Positions 23,320-34,971 of a DNA stretch of 64,000 nucleotides are shown here, piece after piece. A program made the position numbers and the translations under genes. The stretch is taken from contig SAXG01000046.1 in assembly GCA_012932865.1 (NCBI GenBank), positions 1 through 64,000 on the forward strand. Reading direction: 5' to 3'. The stretch is from Amylostereum areolatum (Eukaryota; Basidiomycota; Agaricomycetes; Russulales; Stereaceae). Numbering within the stretch: the stretch's first letter is position 1; the number at the start of each line of letters is the position of its first letter. The notes beneath the pieces are model-generated. The model saw only the letters and a program-made list of their open reading frames with translations, had not been told where the DNA came from and did no database searches.

Positions 23320-23468
23320 CCTCAGACGTGTGGAGACTGTACGTGGAGGAAGGTGCGGTGGATGTATGCACACATGAGCAATGTGAACGGGCTTACAACT
23401 GCCCATGGAACATCTAAACATGCAAGAGAAAGAAGGGGGATGTCTCTTGAGGCTGCTGCATCTGCAAC
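22721..23468 (+). other. hAT-2 3' region, terminus, and a short stretch before the Copia LTR
   Basis: 22721-23186 is noncoding. 23187-23319 is the repeat-rich hAT end. 23320-23468 sits just before the Copia LTR, has a purine run (AGAAAGAAGGGGGATG) that could be a polypurine tract, and could be the tail of a Copia element; no protein motif is clear. Confidence 0.4.
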
Positions 23469-24060
23469 TGGTGAAGATAGTAATGCGGACAATCTCTAGC
23501 TTCAACTACATTATGTAATATGTGATGGAAAGGAACGGAACAATATGGAATCAGCTGTGCGAGGCTGTGCGGAGCATGTGATTCTTACTGTACGCTTTCA
23601 CATGAAAGCTGCGGTGGATGACTGAGCGCACTCTTGGCGCTGATTAATTATGCTACATTAATTATGCTACACTATGGCACCACTTTCTTACAGCTTTTAT
23701 GATTGGCTCTTATGGCACAGCTGTTTGTGTATATAAGGCTCTCGTATTTCGTCCTGCCTCCTCACTCGAAGTATCCCTTCGACTGAGGTGAGCAATCCTT
23801 TATACCTTCTACTTATTTCTCTCTGGCTTACATACCTTACTATAGTGTCTCACTGACTTGGATAAGGTATAATATATCACTCGAAGTATCCCTTCGACTG
23901 AGTGTCTCACTGACTTGGATAAGTCTGTTCAACAGGTTACGGGCCCTGGCCTATCTATCTAGCCCTCAAGACGTACAAAGTTCTTCAAAGGCGAGTAACA
24001 TTCATTTGTCCCACTCGCTCCCCAATTTGCTTGGCCCCGGGCCTTGCATTGTGTCCTCAC
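23469..24060 (+). repeat. Copia-type LTR fragment (plus)
   Basis: Starts TGGTGAAGATAG and is collinear with the minus-strand block 49717-48420, which leads into a Copia gag gene. It has a TATATAAGG motif near 23730 and two copies each of CGAAGTATCCCTTCGACTGA and GTCTCACTGACTTGGATAAG. It ends abruptly at 24060, where hAT element 1 begins. Confidence 0.7.
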
Positions 24061-27000
24061 TAGGGAGAGACACGGGTACTCCCGCGGGTCCCCAGAGCTG
24101 ACCCGCACCTGTCCCGTGGAAACCCGTACCCGTAAGGGCGGGTGTGGGTCGAACGCGGGTATGGGATATTCCGCGGGTATCCCGTACCCGTACCCCATTG
24201 AGGGCACACTAAAGAGCCTATCATTCAGAATAATGAAGTAGTGTACAGTATAACACAGAAAATACATGTAAACTAGTTGTTGTCATCCGTTGCATCGCGG
24301 TCAGTATCATAGCCAAGGATTGCATCAAATCCTTGCTCCATCTCAATATCGGAGCCGTCATTGTCGAGCTCGGGAAGCCGTGCAACTACCTTGGTATCAT
24401 CATCATGAACAAAACCTAAGCGGCTCCAGGTTCCCAGACAAAGCAAGGCACGGGTGCTCTGTGCGGAGAGCTGGCTACAAACGTGACCAAGCAGAAGTCG
24501 TCCCTGACTGAACACGCACTCAACTGCAACAGATGTGGCTAGATATACCTTAATATTAGTAGAGCAAAATGACGATTGCTGCTTGGTCACGTACCAGGGA
24601 TTGTCAAGTAATTGAGCGCCATGCGCGAGAGACAGGGGTACTGCCGATGATGTTCATGCCACCAAAGAATGGGGTCATCTACCACTTCAGGATCTGTGCT
24701 GAGGTAGACATCCAACTCATCGTGAAGTTGCTTTGATGGCGCAAGTGCTGGGAGGGTGTCGAAGATGTTTATATTTTCGTCGTCAATATCCTGCAGGTCC
24801 CGCATCAATATACAAACCAAGGAGTTGGATGCAATACAAATGTACCATTGTGACATCCAGAACCTCTTCCACCTCATCACGATTGCTGTCTCCGAACTGT
24901 CCTCGGTATGAGCGGTTGTACTCATCTTGCACAATATTGTGAGCAGCCTGGATCCATTCAGCCTCCCAACCGGCATCTTTGAAGTACGTGAGCTTGTATC
25001 GAGGATGCAGAACTGGTGAAACTGTTATCAACTCTGAATGATAGATGAAGCCGACACACACACCCATCGCAACATGGTATACTTCGGACTGATCGGTTTT
25101 GTCGTAATAGCGGTTGAGGGTTTTGCGGGCTTGGCCAAGAGCGACGCGAATAGCGGGCATGTATTTTTTTGTGTCAAGACTTCGTGTTGCTAGTTGCTCG
25201 TCGATAAAATCCATGACAGGGATGACGGCAGCTAGCTGAGGTTGATCTCGCTAGAACTTCAGAGTGGCATCCTTGAAGATCTGAGCTACAATGTCAGAGA
25301 CACAGGAGAGAACATTAGAAGGCTTCGTACCTTGAGTACATCCCGGAGTTGTCGAACTAGCTTCCACTCATCATTCGAGAGTTCGTATACACGCATTCCG
25401 CCCTCCGTCTTCTCACACATCTTGTTGATTGCGGGACGGTACCAAAGTGCAAAGTCAAGCATGTCGAAGGTGGAATTCCAGCGTGTTGAAACATCGCAAG
25501 GCATGATATGCTCGTTCAGATCAACTTCAGCGATGACACTCTTCCAAAGGGGTAGCAGGATGGTGGTGGAATGGACAATGGCATATGCGAACTTGCGGAT
25601 CTGCGATAGCGAGTTAGGGTGACACTTCAGGAAACGGAGCACAATACTTGCCTTAACAAGTACCAGCTGGAGAGGACGAACAGCTTGATCATGGTCATCA
25701 CGTTCCATATTGCTCATCTCCGCCAGCTCATCAATCCAGCCCTCGATGTCATCATCTTCCGCATCATCATCCATCTCATTACACATGGCCATCTCCTCAG
25801 CTTCAATGTCCTCGCCGAGTTTCTTGAGTTGTTCGTCCAAGTTGGCCATAGCTTCCTCACCCTTCTTCTTCGGCAGGTCGAATTCACGAAGGATTGTCTT
25901 ACAAACCAGGTTGATGATGTGCGCGAAGCAGCGCGTCTGGTTGGCAGCTCCCGGGAAGTCGGAAAGGAGGGTAGTGAGGGTGAGAATCATGCTGTCATTG
26001 TTCATTGCGTTGTCGCATGTAATACTCAAAATCTATACATGTGTGAGACAAATAGGAAGGAACAAGACAATCTGAGTCGTACACACCTTATCTGAAATCT
26101 TGAACTCCTCAAGAATTTCCGCAAACACTTCTGCTAGATGGACACCGGAATGGGACTTCGTGAGGTCAGAGATTATGGCGGAGAGGTGATAATACAGTTA
26201 CACGTACCCTTGGGAGTTCGACAACGTCTAGCAGCATGGTGATGGGAACTCCGTCGCGCTCAAAGTGGACGGTGATTGCAATGAAGGCCCTATGGTTTGG
26301 GGACGACCAAGCATCCATCAAGAAGTTAATCTTTCCTTTGTATTCCTGTTCACCAACATTAGTATATCGACTCTCTGAACCATGGGTATCGTACCTGTAG
26401 CATAGTGGCGATCCTTCGCCGCGCATGTGCGAAAACGGTCTTGACATCTTGAGAAACAGTCTTTGGTGAAGGTATCTTGTATCCAGGTCGTCTGGTCTTC
26501 ATCAAACATTGGAAGCCGTGATCCTTGACAATGTTGAAAGGACGCATGCTTTCTGATACCCATCGCACAATTTTGGTCCTAAAAATAAGTTGAATTACAG
26601 CGGACACAATGAAGAGAACTGATACGAACCTTGCTTCTGTGGAGGTATGTTGCGTGTGCGAATAAGTCACCTTGCTACCATCTTTCCGTTCGAACATCTG
26701 ATATTGCCATTGTTGAGCTTGTACAAGTTCAAGGCCTTGCGACCTTCCACAACATCCTTTGCTTGATCAATATTCGCCACAGCGTCTTCACCCCAACACC
26801 GGGTTGCGTGTTTACAAAGTGTGCTGGTCGAGTTTGCGTCCTTCCGATCGAGGTATCGCTTGACTGTATACTTGCATCGATTGGCGGAGCACTTGAAGCT
26901 GTGATACTTGCGGCCCTTGTTGTACTTGAGCATTGGCTTGGGCTCGTAAAACACATAGATTGGGGAACACCAGCGCTTCATGAGATCGGCTAGTACAGAG

Positions 27001-27700
27001 CACAGTCAGCGATGCAGAAGATGGAAGCAGAACAGGGAGGCAAACCTAATTCATCATCGTCGCTGTTAGACTGTTTTGTAATGGGTTCGGGTGAGGTGTC
27101 GTCATCGAGAATGGCCGAGGAGTCATCGCCGAGAATCTGAATTCCTGTATGCGCGAAGTCGGAGTCTTCATCTTCAACCTCTTCAATTTCCACGGGTCGA
27201 CAACGTTGGGAGGGAACGGACACATTGGAGGGGCCAGGTGCAGGAGAAGACGCGCGACTGGAAGGGCCTGGAGAAGATGGAGGTAGGGATGCGGGTTCAG
27301 GACTCCGGCGAGATCGGCAGGTGAAGAAGGATGTCAATGAGCTGGTGCGAGAGGGGGCAGGAGAGGGAGGCCGAGATAACACTGCAGAGGCAGAAGCAAC
27401 AGAGGGCTTGCGAGTGAGAACTCACACGACTTTGCGAGTGGCGGCCTTGGCAGCATTAGCGGTAGTGTCGGCGGCACGTTGAACACTTTGCTTTGTCGCT
27501 ACCATGCCCCCTCGTAGTTTCTTGGTTGCTTTTGCCGCCTGCTCCTCCTCCGCCTGCTTGCGCTTGATCGGTCTTGGCTTGCGTTTCACGGCTGAGTCAG
27601 GCTCAGGGTCGGGATCTGGAGGCATGAACACGCGTAATGAGAAGGGGGACGGAAGGCGGCAACGTAAGACGCGGATGTGAGAAAAAGATGGGGATAAAGG
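24061..27700 (-). mobile_element. hAT element 1 (minus); right end not identified
   Basis: The left terminus TAGGGAGAGACACGGGTACT at 24061 is nearly the same as the start at 63822 and the inverted match of 23319. It is preceded by GTCCTCAC, the candidate 8-bp target copy. Subterminal CGGGTA/ACCCG repeats run to about 24195. The transposase gene fills most of the rest. I could not find the other terminus or a second GTCCTCAC before the B4 LTR at 28326, so the right boundary is a guess. Confidence 0.65.
24273..27625 (-). pseudogene. hAT transposase with BED-like zinc finger, multi-exon
   Basis: Starts at ATG 27625 (MPPDPDPEPDSAVKRKPRP). A Ser/Pro-rich exon (27382-27046) follows, then a C2-H-type finger exon (KCSANRCKY...LCKHATRCWG, 26981-26700). 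Next come YSHTQHTSTEA and RWVSESMRPFNIVKDHGFQC, the first Asp in NFLMDAWSSPNHRAF (about 26290-26330), the second in SITCDNAMNND (about 26010), an acidic insertion, CDVSTRWNSTFDML, and the C-terminal block SVAVECVFSQGRLLLGH with the third acidic residue (about 24500). Introns are short. Frame breaks near 26695 and 25260, including an in-frame stop, suggest it is no longer functional, but the cores are well kept. Confidence 0.75.
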
Positions 27701-28325
27701 TGGCTCGCGCACCTCAGTTATATGTCCTGAAGGACGTGAGGCACCCGTGGAGACGAGGGAGACATTTTGACCGCTGCCTGGCCGCGATGATCAACCGCAC
27801 TAGAAATTCTATCGGCCTAAGTCGTTGGCCGTTCCTCGTTGACAAATCAGAGAATTTGAACTTACCAGCACCAGGCCATCTTTGTTGTGACTACTTGAAG
27901 ATTTAATATTGAAGTGCTGGAGCTAGAACACCAGATGCCCTTCCGAGGAAGGATGCGAGGAGAAAGAATGGAACCTTGCAACGAGCGCACAGATTGTGTA
28001 GCTTGCGAAGGCTCGCATTCCTCGGGAGAGTGGACGGCTGGAGCAGCAGGAGCCCGTCCGCGAGGAGGGGGCACAATGGGGAAGAACGAAGTCACACAAC
28101 AAGTGCACAGATTGTGTAGCTCGCGGTGACAAACGCTCCTTGGGAGAGTGGGAGTTTCCTGAGGGACCTAAAAACTTGGAAACCATAATAAGTTGAGAAA
28201 AAGAGAGACGAGAAATGTACGATTCCACGAAGACGTCACCAGCTGGAGCCGGGCAGTTGGACTTTGGGACAGGGCATCCCAAAACTCTGATTGGCTAGTT
28301 GCGACTCGGTGCTCAACAAGGCAGC
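27701..28325. other. Region without a supported gene
   Basis: May include the hAT-1 5' region. An imperfect direct repeat is visible: GCACAGATTGTGTAGCT at about 27987 and 28108, each followed by a block ending GGGAGAGTGG. No ORF here looks like a protein. Confidence 0.4.
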
Positions 28326-28783
28326 TGTCAGCAACGACTAGTGCGGCAGCACCAAGTTACGACACAGCTGACTAGAAGATAAGGACAACGGAGGGGAGCC
28401 GATCAGACACGGCGACAGACAAGGGAAAGCAAGCAAAGTCGGTAGAATTGACTAGCTCGAGATAGGGAATATGTACAGCGAGAGCGAGCCTTATATACAT
28501 GAGGGGAGAGAGATTTAGGCAAGCAACCAATACACGGTGATCAGTAAGCAGACCAAGTATAAGTAAGCAGTCATATGTAAAGAGCACAGCATGAGTCAGT
28601 ATTGTACAGCATGAGTCAGGGGAAAGGAGTCAGACCCGGGCCGAGATGAGTCATGTGGGCCCGGGTGGGATATAGATGAACCGGGTCCGGGCCGAAGTGG
28701 AGCCGGACCGGTGATAAGCCGATAAGTCCTAAAGCGTGTAACCGATGTAAAGTAAAAAAGAAAATTATAGACCGTTCATGACA
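28326..28783 (-). repeat. Family B LTR (B4, 3' LTR, minus)
   Basis: 458 bp on the minus strand, with ends TGTCA at 28326 and TCATGACA at 28783. It abuts the end of family B Pol on its right, so it is the 3' LTR of a minus-oriented copy. Confidence 0.92.
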
Positions 28784-28908
28784 TCACCCCTTCCTTAGAT
28801 TCGATGTCCTCGTCATAATTAGATCCAGCTTCTTCCTCTGGCAGGAGTTCCCAACGATTAAGGCATGCAGGTTTCGGGGCACCCGGATGTTCACGGTAGA
28901 GCTCTTCA
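28784..28908 (-). pseudogene. B4 Pol C-terminal tail
   Basis: Minus-strand codons for the tail after the chromodomain (HPGAPKPACLNRWELLPEEEA) ending VESKEGVMS plus stop, as in B1. Homology stops near 28908, where a different repeat begins. Only about 40 residues survive. Confidence 0.85.
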
Positions 28909-29233
28909 CGAGTGGCTATACTCGTGAGTACCTGTATGAGTACCTGTAAGGCACATCCGTGGGTATTGCCATCCGCGAATACGAGTACTCGTGTGCCTGA
29001 TACTCGTGAGAGTACAGGTATGACTTTTGAGCTCACAGGTTACCTGTGCAAGTACCTGTCAAATCAGGTACTTTGGCAGGGTTGATCTTGATATAATTAC
29101 AGATAATAGCTGTTGGATTGATATAAGCATTCTCTCTTGCAGATCCTTATGTACTGTTGTTTCTATTGTGGCCCCTTTCTCATCTATTTCCTCTCCTCCT
29201 CTCACATATATAGCTGAAAGCCTTGTGTGGTAT
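28909..29233. other. GAGTACCTG-rich sequence, no gene
   Basis: 28917-29070 holds clustered direct and inverted copies of GAGTACCTG / CAGGTACT and ACTCGTGAG. This looks like the subterminal repeat zone of a hAT-like element ending near the B4 break. 29071-29233 is plain noncoding DNA with TATATAG near 29208. Confidence 0.35.
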
Positions 29234-29656
29234 TGTCAGAAACGCAGTTTATGAGACCGATGGAACCGCCTAAGTCGCAACGATGGGAGGAGCAAGAGAG
29301 AACAGATAGATTCGAGAGTGTCAGGCCTAGGGTAGTGCAACGTGCGCTACAGTACCGTATGACAAGATGGACAGTCTGAGGGAAAGGGAAAAGGGATACT
29401 GTCCTTATATACAAGTGGGAACGATGGTGCGATGCGATGCGATAGTGGTGCGAGCGGGGGGAACAATAAGAAAGGAGTCATGGGGAGGAGGGCGGGAGTC
29501 CGGAGCAATGATGTCATAGATAAGGATGCGGAACACCGTTCGGAAGTCCAGGCAGTGACGTCGTTGGAGCATGTGATGCGAAGGAAAGTCATGTGCCGTG
29601 ACGCGTCGCGTGTACAAGGTCTGCAAACGAAGAAAGAAATGGAGCGATCCGTGACA
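29234..29656 (-). repeat. A1 3' LTR
   Basis: 423 bp, TGTCAG...GTGACA on the plus strand. It differs from the A1 5' LTR at three sites (near 29366, 29382 and 29555). Next to it the minus-strand polypurine tract reads AAAGGGGGGGTAA. Confidence 0.95.
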
Positions 29657-30129
29657 TTACCCCCCCTTTAAGACGCGCTTTCGCCTGGAGCGCGATGTCA
29701 TCTGCAAGGGTGGATGCGAGAAAATCGTCAAAGGAGATGCCGAGGGAACGCACGGGGCGGGGCGCATTTGGATGGCGCTTGTGGAAAGCATCAATCATGT
29801 CGGTAACCTTTGAGAGCGACGAACGCGGGAGCCAGGTGTTTTCGGAGTCGGGATAGCCGGCCCACTTGACGAGGTACTGAATACCTTTCTTGTTACGAGT
29901 TGGTTTAGAGTCGACAATGTCTTCAACGTCGTATTCTTCTTCATCGTCGATGAGGTCTGGTGGCGGCTGTTCATAATTTGGCCCGTGAGCGGCTGTCTCC
30001 TTGTACGCGGTGAGCAGCGAGGCATGGAAGACTGGATGGATTCACCACGTCTTCGGCAGCTTCAAGCGGTAGTTGACTGGGCTGATGACGTCAATGATTT
30101 CGAAGGGTCCAAATCGTTTGGCAGCAAGC
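29657..30129 (-). pseudogene. A1 Pol end: chromodomain and integrase tail
   Basis: Continuation of the integrase at 33244-34971 beyond the PIF insertion. It carries the GPF module end and the chromodomain (EEYDVEDI...YLVKWAGYPDSENTW), then DDFLASTLADDIALQAKARL at the C-terminus. A two-base difference near 29970 (GGCGGCTGTTC) shifts the frame between integrase and chromodomain, as in A2 but at a different base, so this copy is probably dead as well. Confidence 0.85.
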
Positions 30130-30370
30130 TTAGGGCCTGTTCGGTAAACTTTTGAAGTTGCAGTGACCGGTACTTGGTTCCCATATATGGTAGCGATAAC
30201 TCAAATTAAAATTTCACCGGTACTTGCGGAGTTACCGCGTTCGGGAGCACAACGCGCGTCCTGTCGTGCACTTTACCTGTAACTACATCGTGCAACATCT
30301 CTCTCGAGCGACACACCTATCATCCCTTCCTTTCCTTCTGGCAGCGGCTACATCTCGTACCGCTGTCACC

Positions 30371-31549
30371 ATGACTCGTGTTTCTTGGGACTCAACGTCC
30401 GAGGGCATCCTCATGAAAGGCTTACAAGATGCCCGTGAAGCTGCACAGACCGGGGACAACAACTTCAAGCCCCAGGTCTATCACAACATCTCAGCCAAGC
30501 TGCAAAAGGCCGGATACTCCATAGATCACAAGAAGGTCAAGTCTAGGTGGTCTCGGGTGCGTTGTTCTACACCTCATACTCAAACCTTGTACTGACTCGG
30601 GAGATGTTGCGGATTGAAGTTCAAGGCATCGTTCGCAATCGCGCGCTGGTTGCGAACAGAGGCATCCGGCTTCAGATGGGATGATAGCAAGAAGTGCGTG
30701 ACTGCCACGGCCGAGGTGTGGCATGCGTTACTATACGACGAGGTATGTACTGTACTTTTCCAGTTTGACGGGTATGTATGCTCACGCTCGTCGAACACAA
30801 AGGCGGGAAACAAGAAAAAGAAGTTCTCGGACTACAACTACTTCAAGACCAACTCATTCCCGCACTACGACACCATCCAGGAGCTTATCGGCGACACCTC
30901 CGCTGTTGGCGACAACGCCTTCTCCTCCACATCCGGACCAGATGCTGCACCTATTCCTATCGATCCCATGCTCAGTGCAAGCCAGGATGATGAAGAGATA
31001 CATCCGGACCCTCAGGAAGATGCTGGCCAGAGCCCTGCTCCGGCTGAGGAGGAAGAGGATGACGACGAGGGATCTCAGGAGGTCATGTCACAAATTCCGA
31101 CTCGGAGTCCACCCACACCGGTAACAGTACGTCTTCTTACCTTCATGCGGCACGATATATTCAATGTGAAGTCACTACAGCCGGCTCCCCGGTCCAAGCG
31201 CCCCGCTACACCTCCGCCTCGTTCATCGTCTTCAAAGCGTGTCAAGCGAACATCCAGCGGCCACATCAGCTCGTTATGCGAGTCTGTCAATGAACTGGTG
31301 CATGGTCTCGTGGGTGAGCCATCTACGCCTGGACTCACTCTGTCCCCCTTGCGCAAGAAAGCCTGGGACACGGTCAAAGCAGAAGAAGGTCTATCACCAA
31401 TCTCTCTCGGCCGTTGTCGTCGGGTTTTCCGTGAAGAGGTCAATATCAAAGAATATCTCGGCTTTGATGCCCTGATAGAAGAAGAGCGTGCCGCTCGTTC
31501 CAGCTGGCTCCAGGATGAGATTCATTTCGCTAACAGCCGCCGTGTGTAG
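30371..31549 (+). CDS. PIF/Harbinger Myb/SANT-like DNA-binding protein
   Basis: Start MTRVSWDSTSEGILMKGL. Exons 30371-30556, 30620-30742, 30803-31126 and 31181-31549 join in frame (introns of 63, 60, 54 bp with GT..AG ends), giving about 333 aa. Residues 1-100 form a trihelix Myb/SANT-like module (VSWDSTSEGIL, KSRWSR, FRWDDSKKCVTAT), as in fungal proteins with a Myb_DNA-bind_3-type domain. The middle is acidic and the C-terminus has a basic patch (SKRVKRTSS). In this superfamily the Myb-like partner helps recruit the nuclease to the transposon ends. The converging partner gene ends at 31720. Confidence 0.85.
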
Positions 31550-31719
31550 GTTTCTTTTATGCCTCCATCATTTGTTGTGTACCCTTCCTTTCCTTTCGAC
31601 AATCCTTCTACGCTCTTCGTATACTCACATATACATCCACTCATATTGCGTGTTGCCCACCACCCTTTCCTAGTTGTTTACACCTTTATATTCTGTTTAA
31701 ACAAACCATATACACATTG

Positions 31720-33112
31720 CTACACATTTCCGCGACGTGCCCGACGGTCAGCCAAGGTCTGTTGGTACTGAGCCCACATTGCTGTGGCAATTGCCTCCCG
31801 TCTCGCACTCGCCGCATCACCCTCTGACTGACCTGTCGCAGCATTTGGATTTGGCTGTGAATCACCGTGTACCGCCATAGGAGGCTCTTCGCGGAGAGGG
31901 ATATTGAGCTCGGCCATGTGGCGGTCGGGCTCATGGACGCGGAGGAAGTTGTGGAGGAGACACAGTGCAAGTGGAATGAGGCACTGTACCCGTATCGTGT
32001 ACTCGCAAGGTTCCTTTGCCATCTTGAACTCCCGCTTGAGAACACCAAATATCCGCTCAATGACATTCCGGAGCTGGGCATGACGGAGATTGAAGAGCTC
32101 CTCCTTGTTTTGAGGTCTGTTCTGTGTTCAGTTTTCCAGTAAGCGGAGAGAGCAAAAGGGCTTACGCTCGGTTGCCAATACCCCATTCTCGGAGGTGGTA
32201 GCGGATGTTGCGATATGGAACCAGCAAGGTTGCGCAACTCGCAAAACCTGCATCCGCCACCCAATACTTCCCTTCGGGAATCTTCAACCCGCCACGGCGT
32301 ACTGCATGCTCGTACAATGCACTATCGGCAGCACTACCCTCCCATCCCACCATAACGAACACAAAGAACATGGCAAAATCGCAAACGGCAAGCATATTCT
32401 GAGTAAGGCCTCCATCTCGATCCCGCCAGCGGCCACGCGTCCAAAATGGGGGGCAGACCCCCAAGTGACTCCCATCAATTGCTCCGAGGCAGTCTTTGAA
32501 GAATGGCCAGAGTTTGGGATCATTGCGAATGCGAGGGGGGACAATGTTACCATCGGGAAGGGACATATAGGTTGAACGGAATTTGGGAGAGATGATAGCG
32601 GAGAGGACCGCATGAAAGGACCTGAACCCGTTGTGGTTGTGTGAATACATGGCCAGATCAATCAAGAAAAACACGCACCGAGAGATGGACTCATTGCTCC
32701 TCTGAAAGCGCTCCCCCGTCTTTCTAATAGACTGGTTGGAGGCGGCCTGATACAAAAAAATGGCGAGCTGCTCCGCTGTGGATATGTATCGTCGTGGCCG
32801 AAGGTCACCCAATAGGATGAGATCCCTCTCAAGTCTCCGAAAAACAGGTGGGCGGACCACAATACTGTCCTTCATGCAATCCCGATGACCATCCAACATC
32901 TCCTGAACCCATTCCATTCCCGATAGTTTTGAGGTGTGGTAGGGTTCCGGGTTGAGTCGGTTCCAGGCTGCATCAATAGCGGTGATAGCAGCGGAGATGG
33001 TGACAACGATGACCGTGGCTGTGACGGCACGGCGGCGGCGGTCATCATGGATACGTTGTATGGGGAGGTTGGTGTGTAGACTTGTCTGTGCCGAGGTTCG
33101 TGTGCGCACCAT
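31720..33112 (-). CDS. PIF/Harbinger DDE transposase (DDE_Tnp_4 type)
   Basis: Start MVRTRTSAQTSL at 33112. Exon one runs to 32166, a 49-bp intron (32165-32117) follows, and exon two runs 32116-31720; the join is in frame, about 447 aa. Catalytic motifs: DCLGAIDGSHLGV (first Asp), YWVADAGFAS (second Asp), and RNVIERIFGVLKREF (Glu), all in the normal order. The N-terminal half has the usual helical region (RRYISTAEQLAIFLYQAASN). No stop or frame break seen, so the enzyme is probably intact. A second methionine at 33181 is possible, but its leader overlaps the terminal repeat. Confidence 0.92.
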
Positions 33113-33243
33113 GATGCCAGTATCAAGCGTCAACTTCCAGTAAACGAAGCGGTAACTTTTCGAGGAGCCACAACTTCTCACGTGATAATTTTAATACATG
33201 TACCGACAACTCCAACTTCAAAAGTTTACCGAACAGGCCCTTA

Positions 33244-34971
33244 GCTTTCGGTCTCGTCGTCTTCAGGTTTTTGCCTTCGAGCCATACTTTGTCTCCGACG
33301 GCAAACTGCGTTGATTCCCTGACCGTGTCGCCATTGTAGTGCTTCATCAAGTCTGATGCGAGGGCGAGGCTGGCCTTGATCTCCTGTCGGACTTCTTCAA
33401 GTTGACGGAGGCGTTCTTCAACTGCAGGGACCTTTGAGGACGGGTTTACGGAGGGGTACATTTTCGGGAGGAAGCCGTAGAGGACTTCAAAGGGAGCCTT
33501 TCCAGTAGCTGCATGGGTGCGAGAGTTGTGAGAAAACTCGAAGAAGGGTAACCACTTCACCCAGTCGTCTTGACGGTAGTTGCAGAATACTCGCAGGAAC
33601 TGCTCGAGGTTCTGGTTCTCGCGTTCGGTTTGGCCGTCTGTCTGTGGGTGATACGCTGTGCTGAGGGCGGACTTGATCCCGAGCTTCTCGTTGAGTGTAT
33701 GCATCACCTGTCCAGCAAATTGGGGTCCACGATCCGAGATGATCTTGTCTGCTAAGCCGTAGTGTCGGTATACCTTATCGAAGAGAATGTCGGCCGTGCC
33801 ATCACTGGTGATCTTCGTTGTACATGGGGTGGTAACCACCATCTTGGTGAGGCGATCGACCACGACATTGACGGCGTTATAGCCTTCGCAGTCAGGGAGT
33901 TCGACGATGAAGTCGGTGGAGATGACGCCAAATGGTCGATCGGGTACTTCGTTTGGGATCATGTCGACGTGGGGTCGGCTGCTCTGTGTCTTCGTCGACT
34001 GGCAGGTTGCGCATCCTGCTACAAAGTCGCGGACAAAGACAGACATGCCAGGCCACCAATATTCACGACTCACAAGTTTGTAAGTCTTGAAGCGACCAGG
34101 GTGTCCAGCCAGGGGCGATTCATGGTACATTTTGACAATGTCGTGTCGCAACTCGTCGTCTGCAGGGACATATACCTTTCCTCTAAACAGGACCAGGCCT
34201 TCTTCGTAGTTCCACTCTTGAAGGTTCTTGACGAGTGTACGTGGTCCGTTTCGTAAGATGGCGTCCAGGGCTTGAACGACCTCGATGTCCTTGGTCTTGC
34301 AGTCGCGGATACGTCGTCGGAGTTCGACATCGCCGAGGGAGGTTACTGCTCCTGGCCTTGTTGCGCGTACTTGGAAGTACTTGGGGTCAAGCAAGACGCG
34401 CTCCTTGTTGTTGTTTTCAACACCATCCTTGTGATCGGGTCGTCGAGGCATTGGATCCGGGCGGTGGGAAATTCCTGGTTTATGGACGAGCGAGAAGTCA
34501 AATCGAGTGAGGAATAGAGCCCAACGTGCCTGTCGGCGGCTCAGCTTCTGTGCCGTCTTGAAGTGCTCCAGGTTCTTGTGATCTGTCCAGATTTCGACGG
34601 TGTCGGGGGCGCCTTCGAGGTAGTGGCGCCAGGCTTCAAGCGCACGGATGATCGCAAGTAGCTCCTTGTCGTAGATGTCGTAGTTCCGTTCCGGTTCTGA
34701 TAGGGCCTTGGACAGATACGCCACTGGATGCCAGTGACCGTCATTGCCTTTCTGCGAGAGTATACCTCCAGTAGCAAAGTCCGAGGCATCGACTTCAACG
34801 AGGTAAGGCTTCTTTGGGTCAGGCATGACCAAGACGGGGAAGGAAGTAAACGCAGCTTTCAGTGCGTCAAACGCAGTTTGGCAGTCCGCCGACCAGTCCC
34901 ATGTGCAGTCCTTCTTTGTCAGGTCAAATAGGGGTCGTGCAACCTTGGAGAAGTCCTTGATGAAACATCGG
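33244..34971 (-). pseudogene. A1 Pol middle: RNase H and integrase
   Basis: Open through this segment: end of RT (MPDPKKPYLVEVDASDFATG), RNase H ([22 protein letters not shown]), HHCC zinc site (YHESPLAGHPGRF...CATCQSTK), integrase core with DDE (STDFIVELP, IISDRGPQF, TERENQNLEQFL). The frame is interrupted by PIF at 33240 and by B1 at 34972, where the family B target copy ATCGG lies. Before these insertions this part was intact. RNase H ends with PDPMPRRPDH where related elements have PDALSRRPDH. Confidence 0.9.

Larger units (their letters stand above)
30133..33240. mobile_element. Complete PIF/Harbinger element, 3108 bp
   Basis: Ends are perfect inverted repeats of at least 28 bp (GGGCCTGTTCGGTAAACTTT at 30133; inverse ending at 33240), flanked by the 3-bp target copy TTA (30130-30132 and 33241-33243). 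It carries the two diverging-end genes typical of the superfamily: a Myb/SANT-like protein on plus and a DDE nuclease on minus. Both are open after removal of short introns, so it looks autonomous. It sits inside the A1 integrase. Confidence 0.96.

Noticed and set aside
27637..27906. 89-codon plus ORF near the hAT-1 start
   Set aside because: Overlaps the antisense of the transposase start region and shows no motif.
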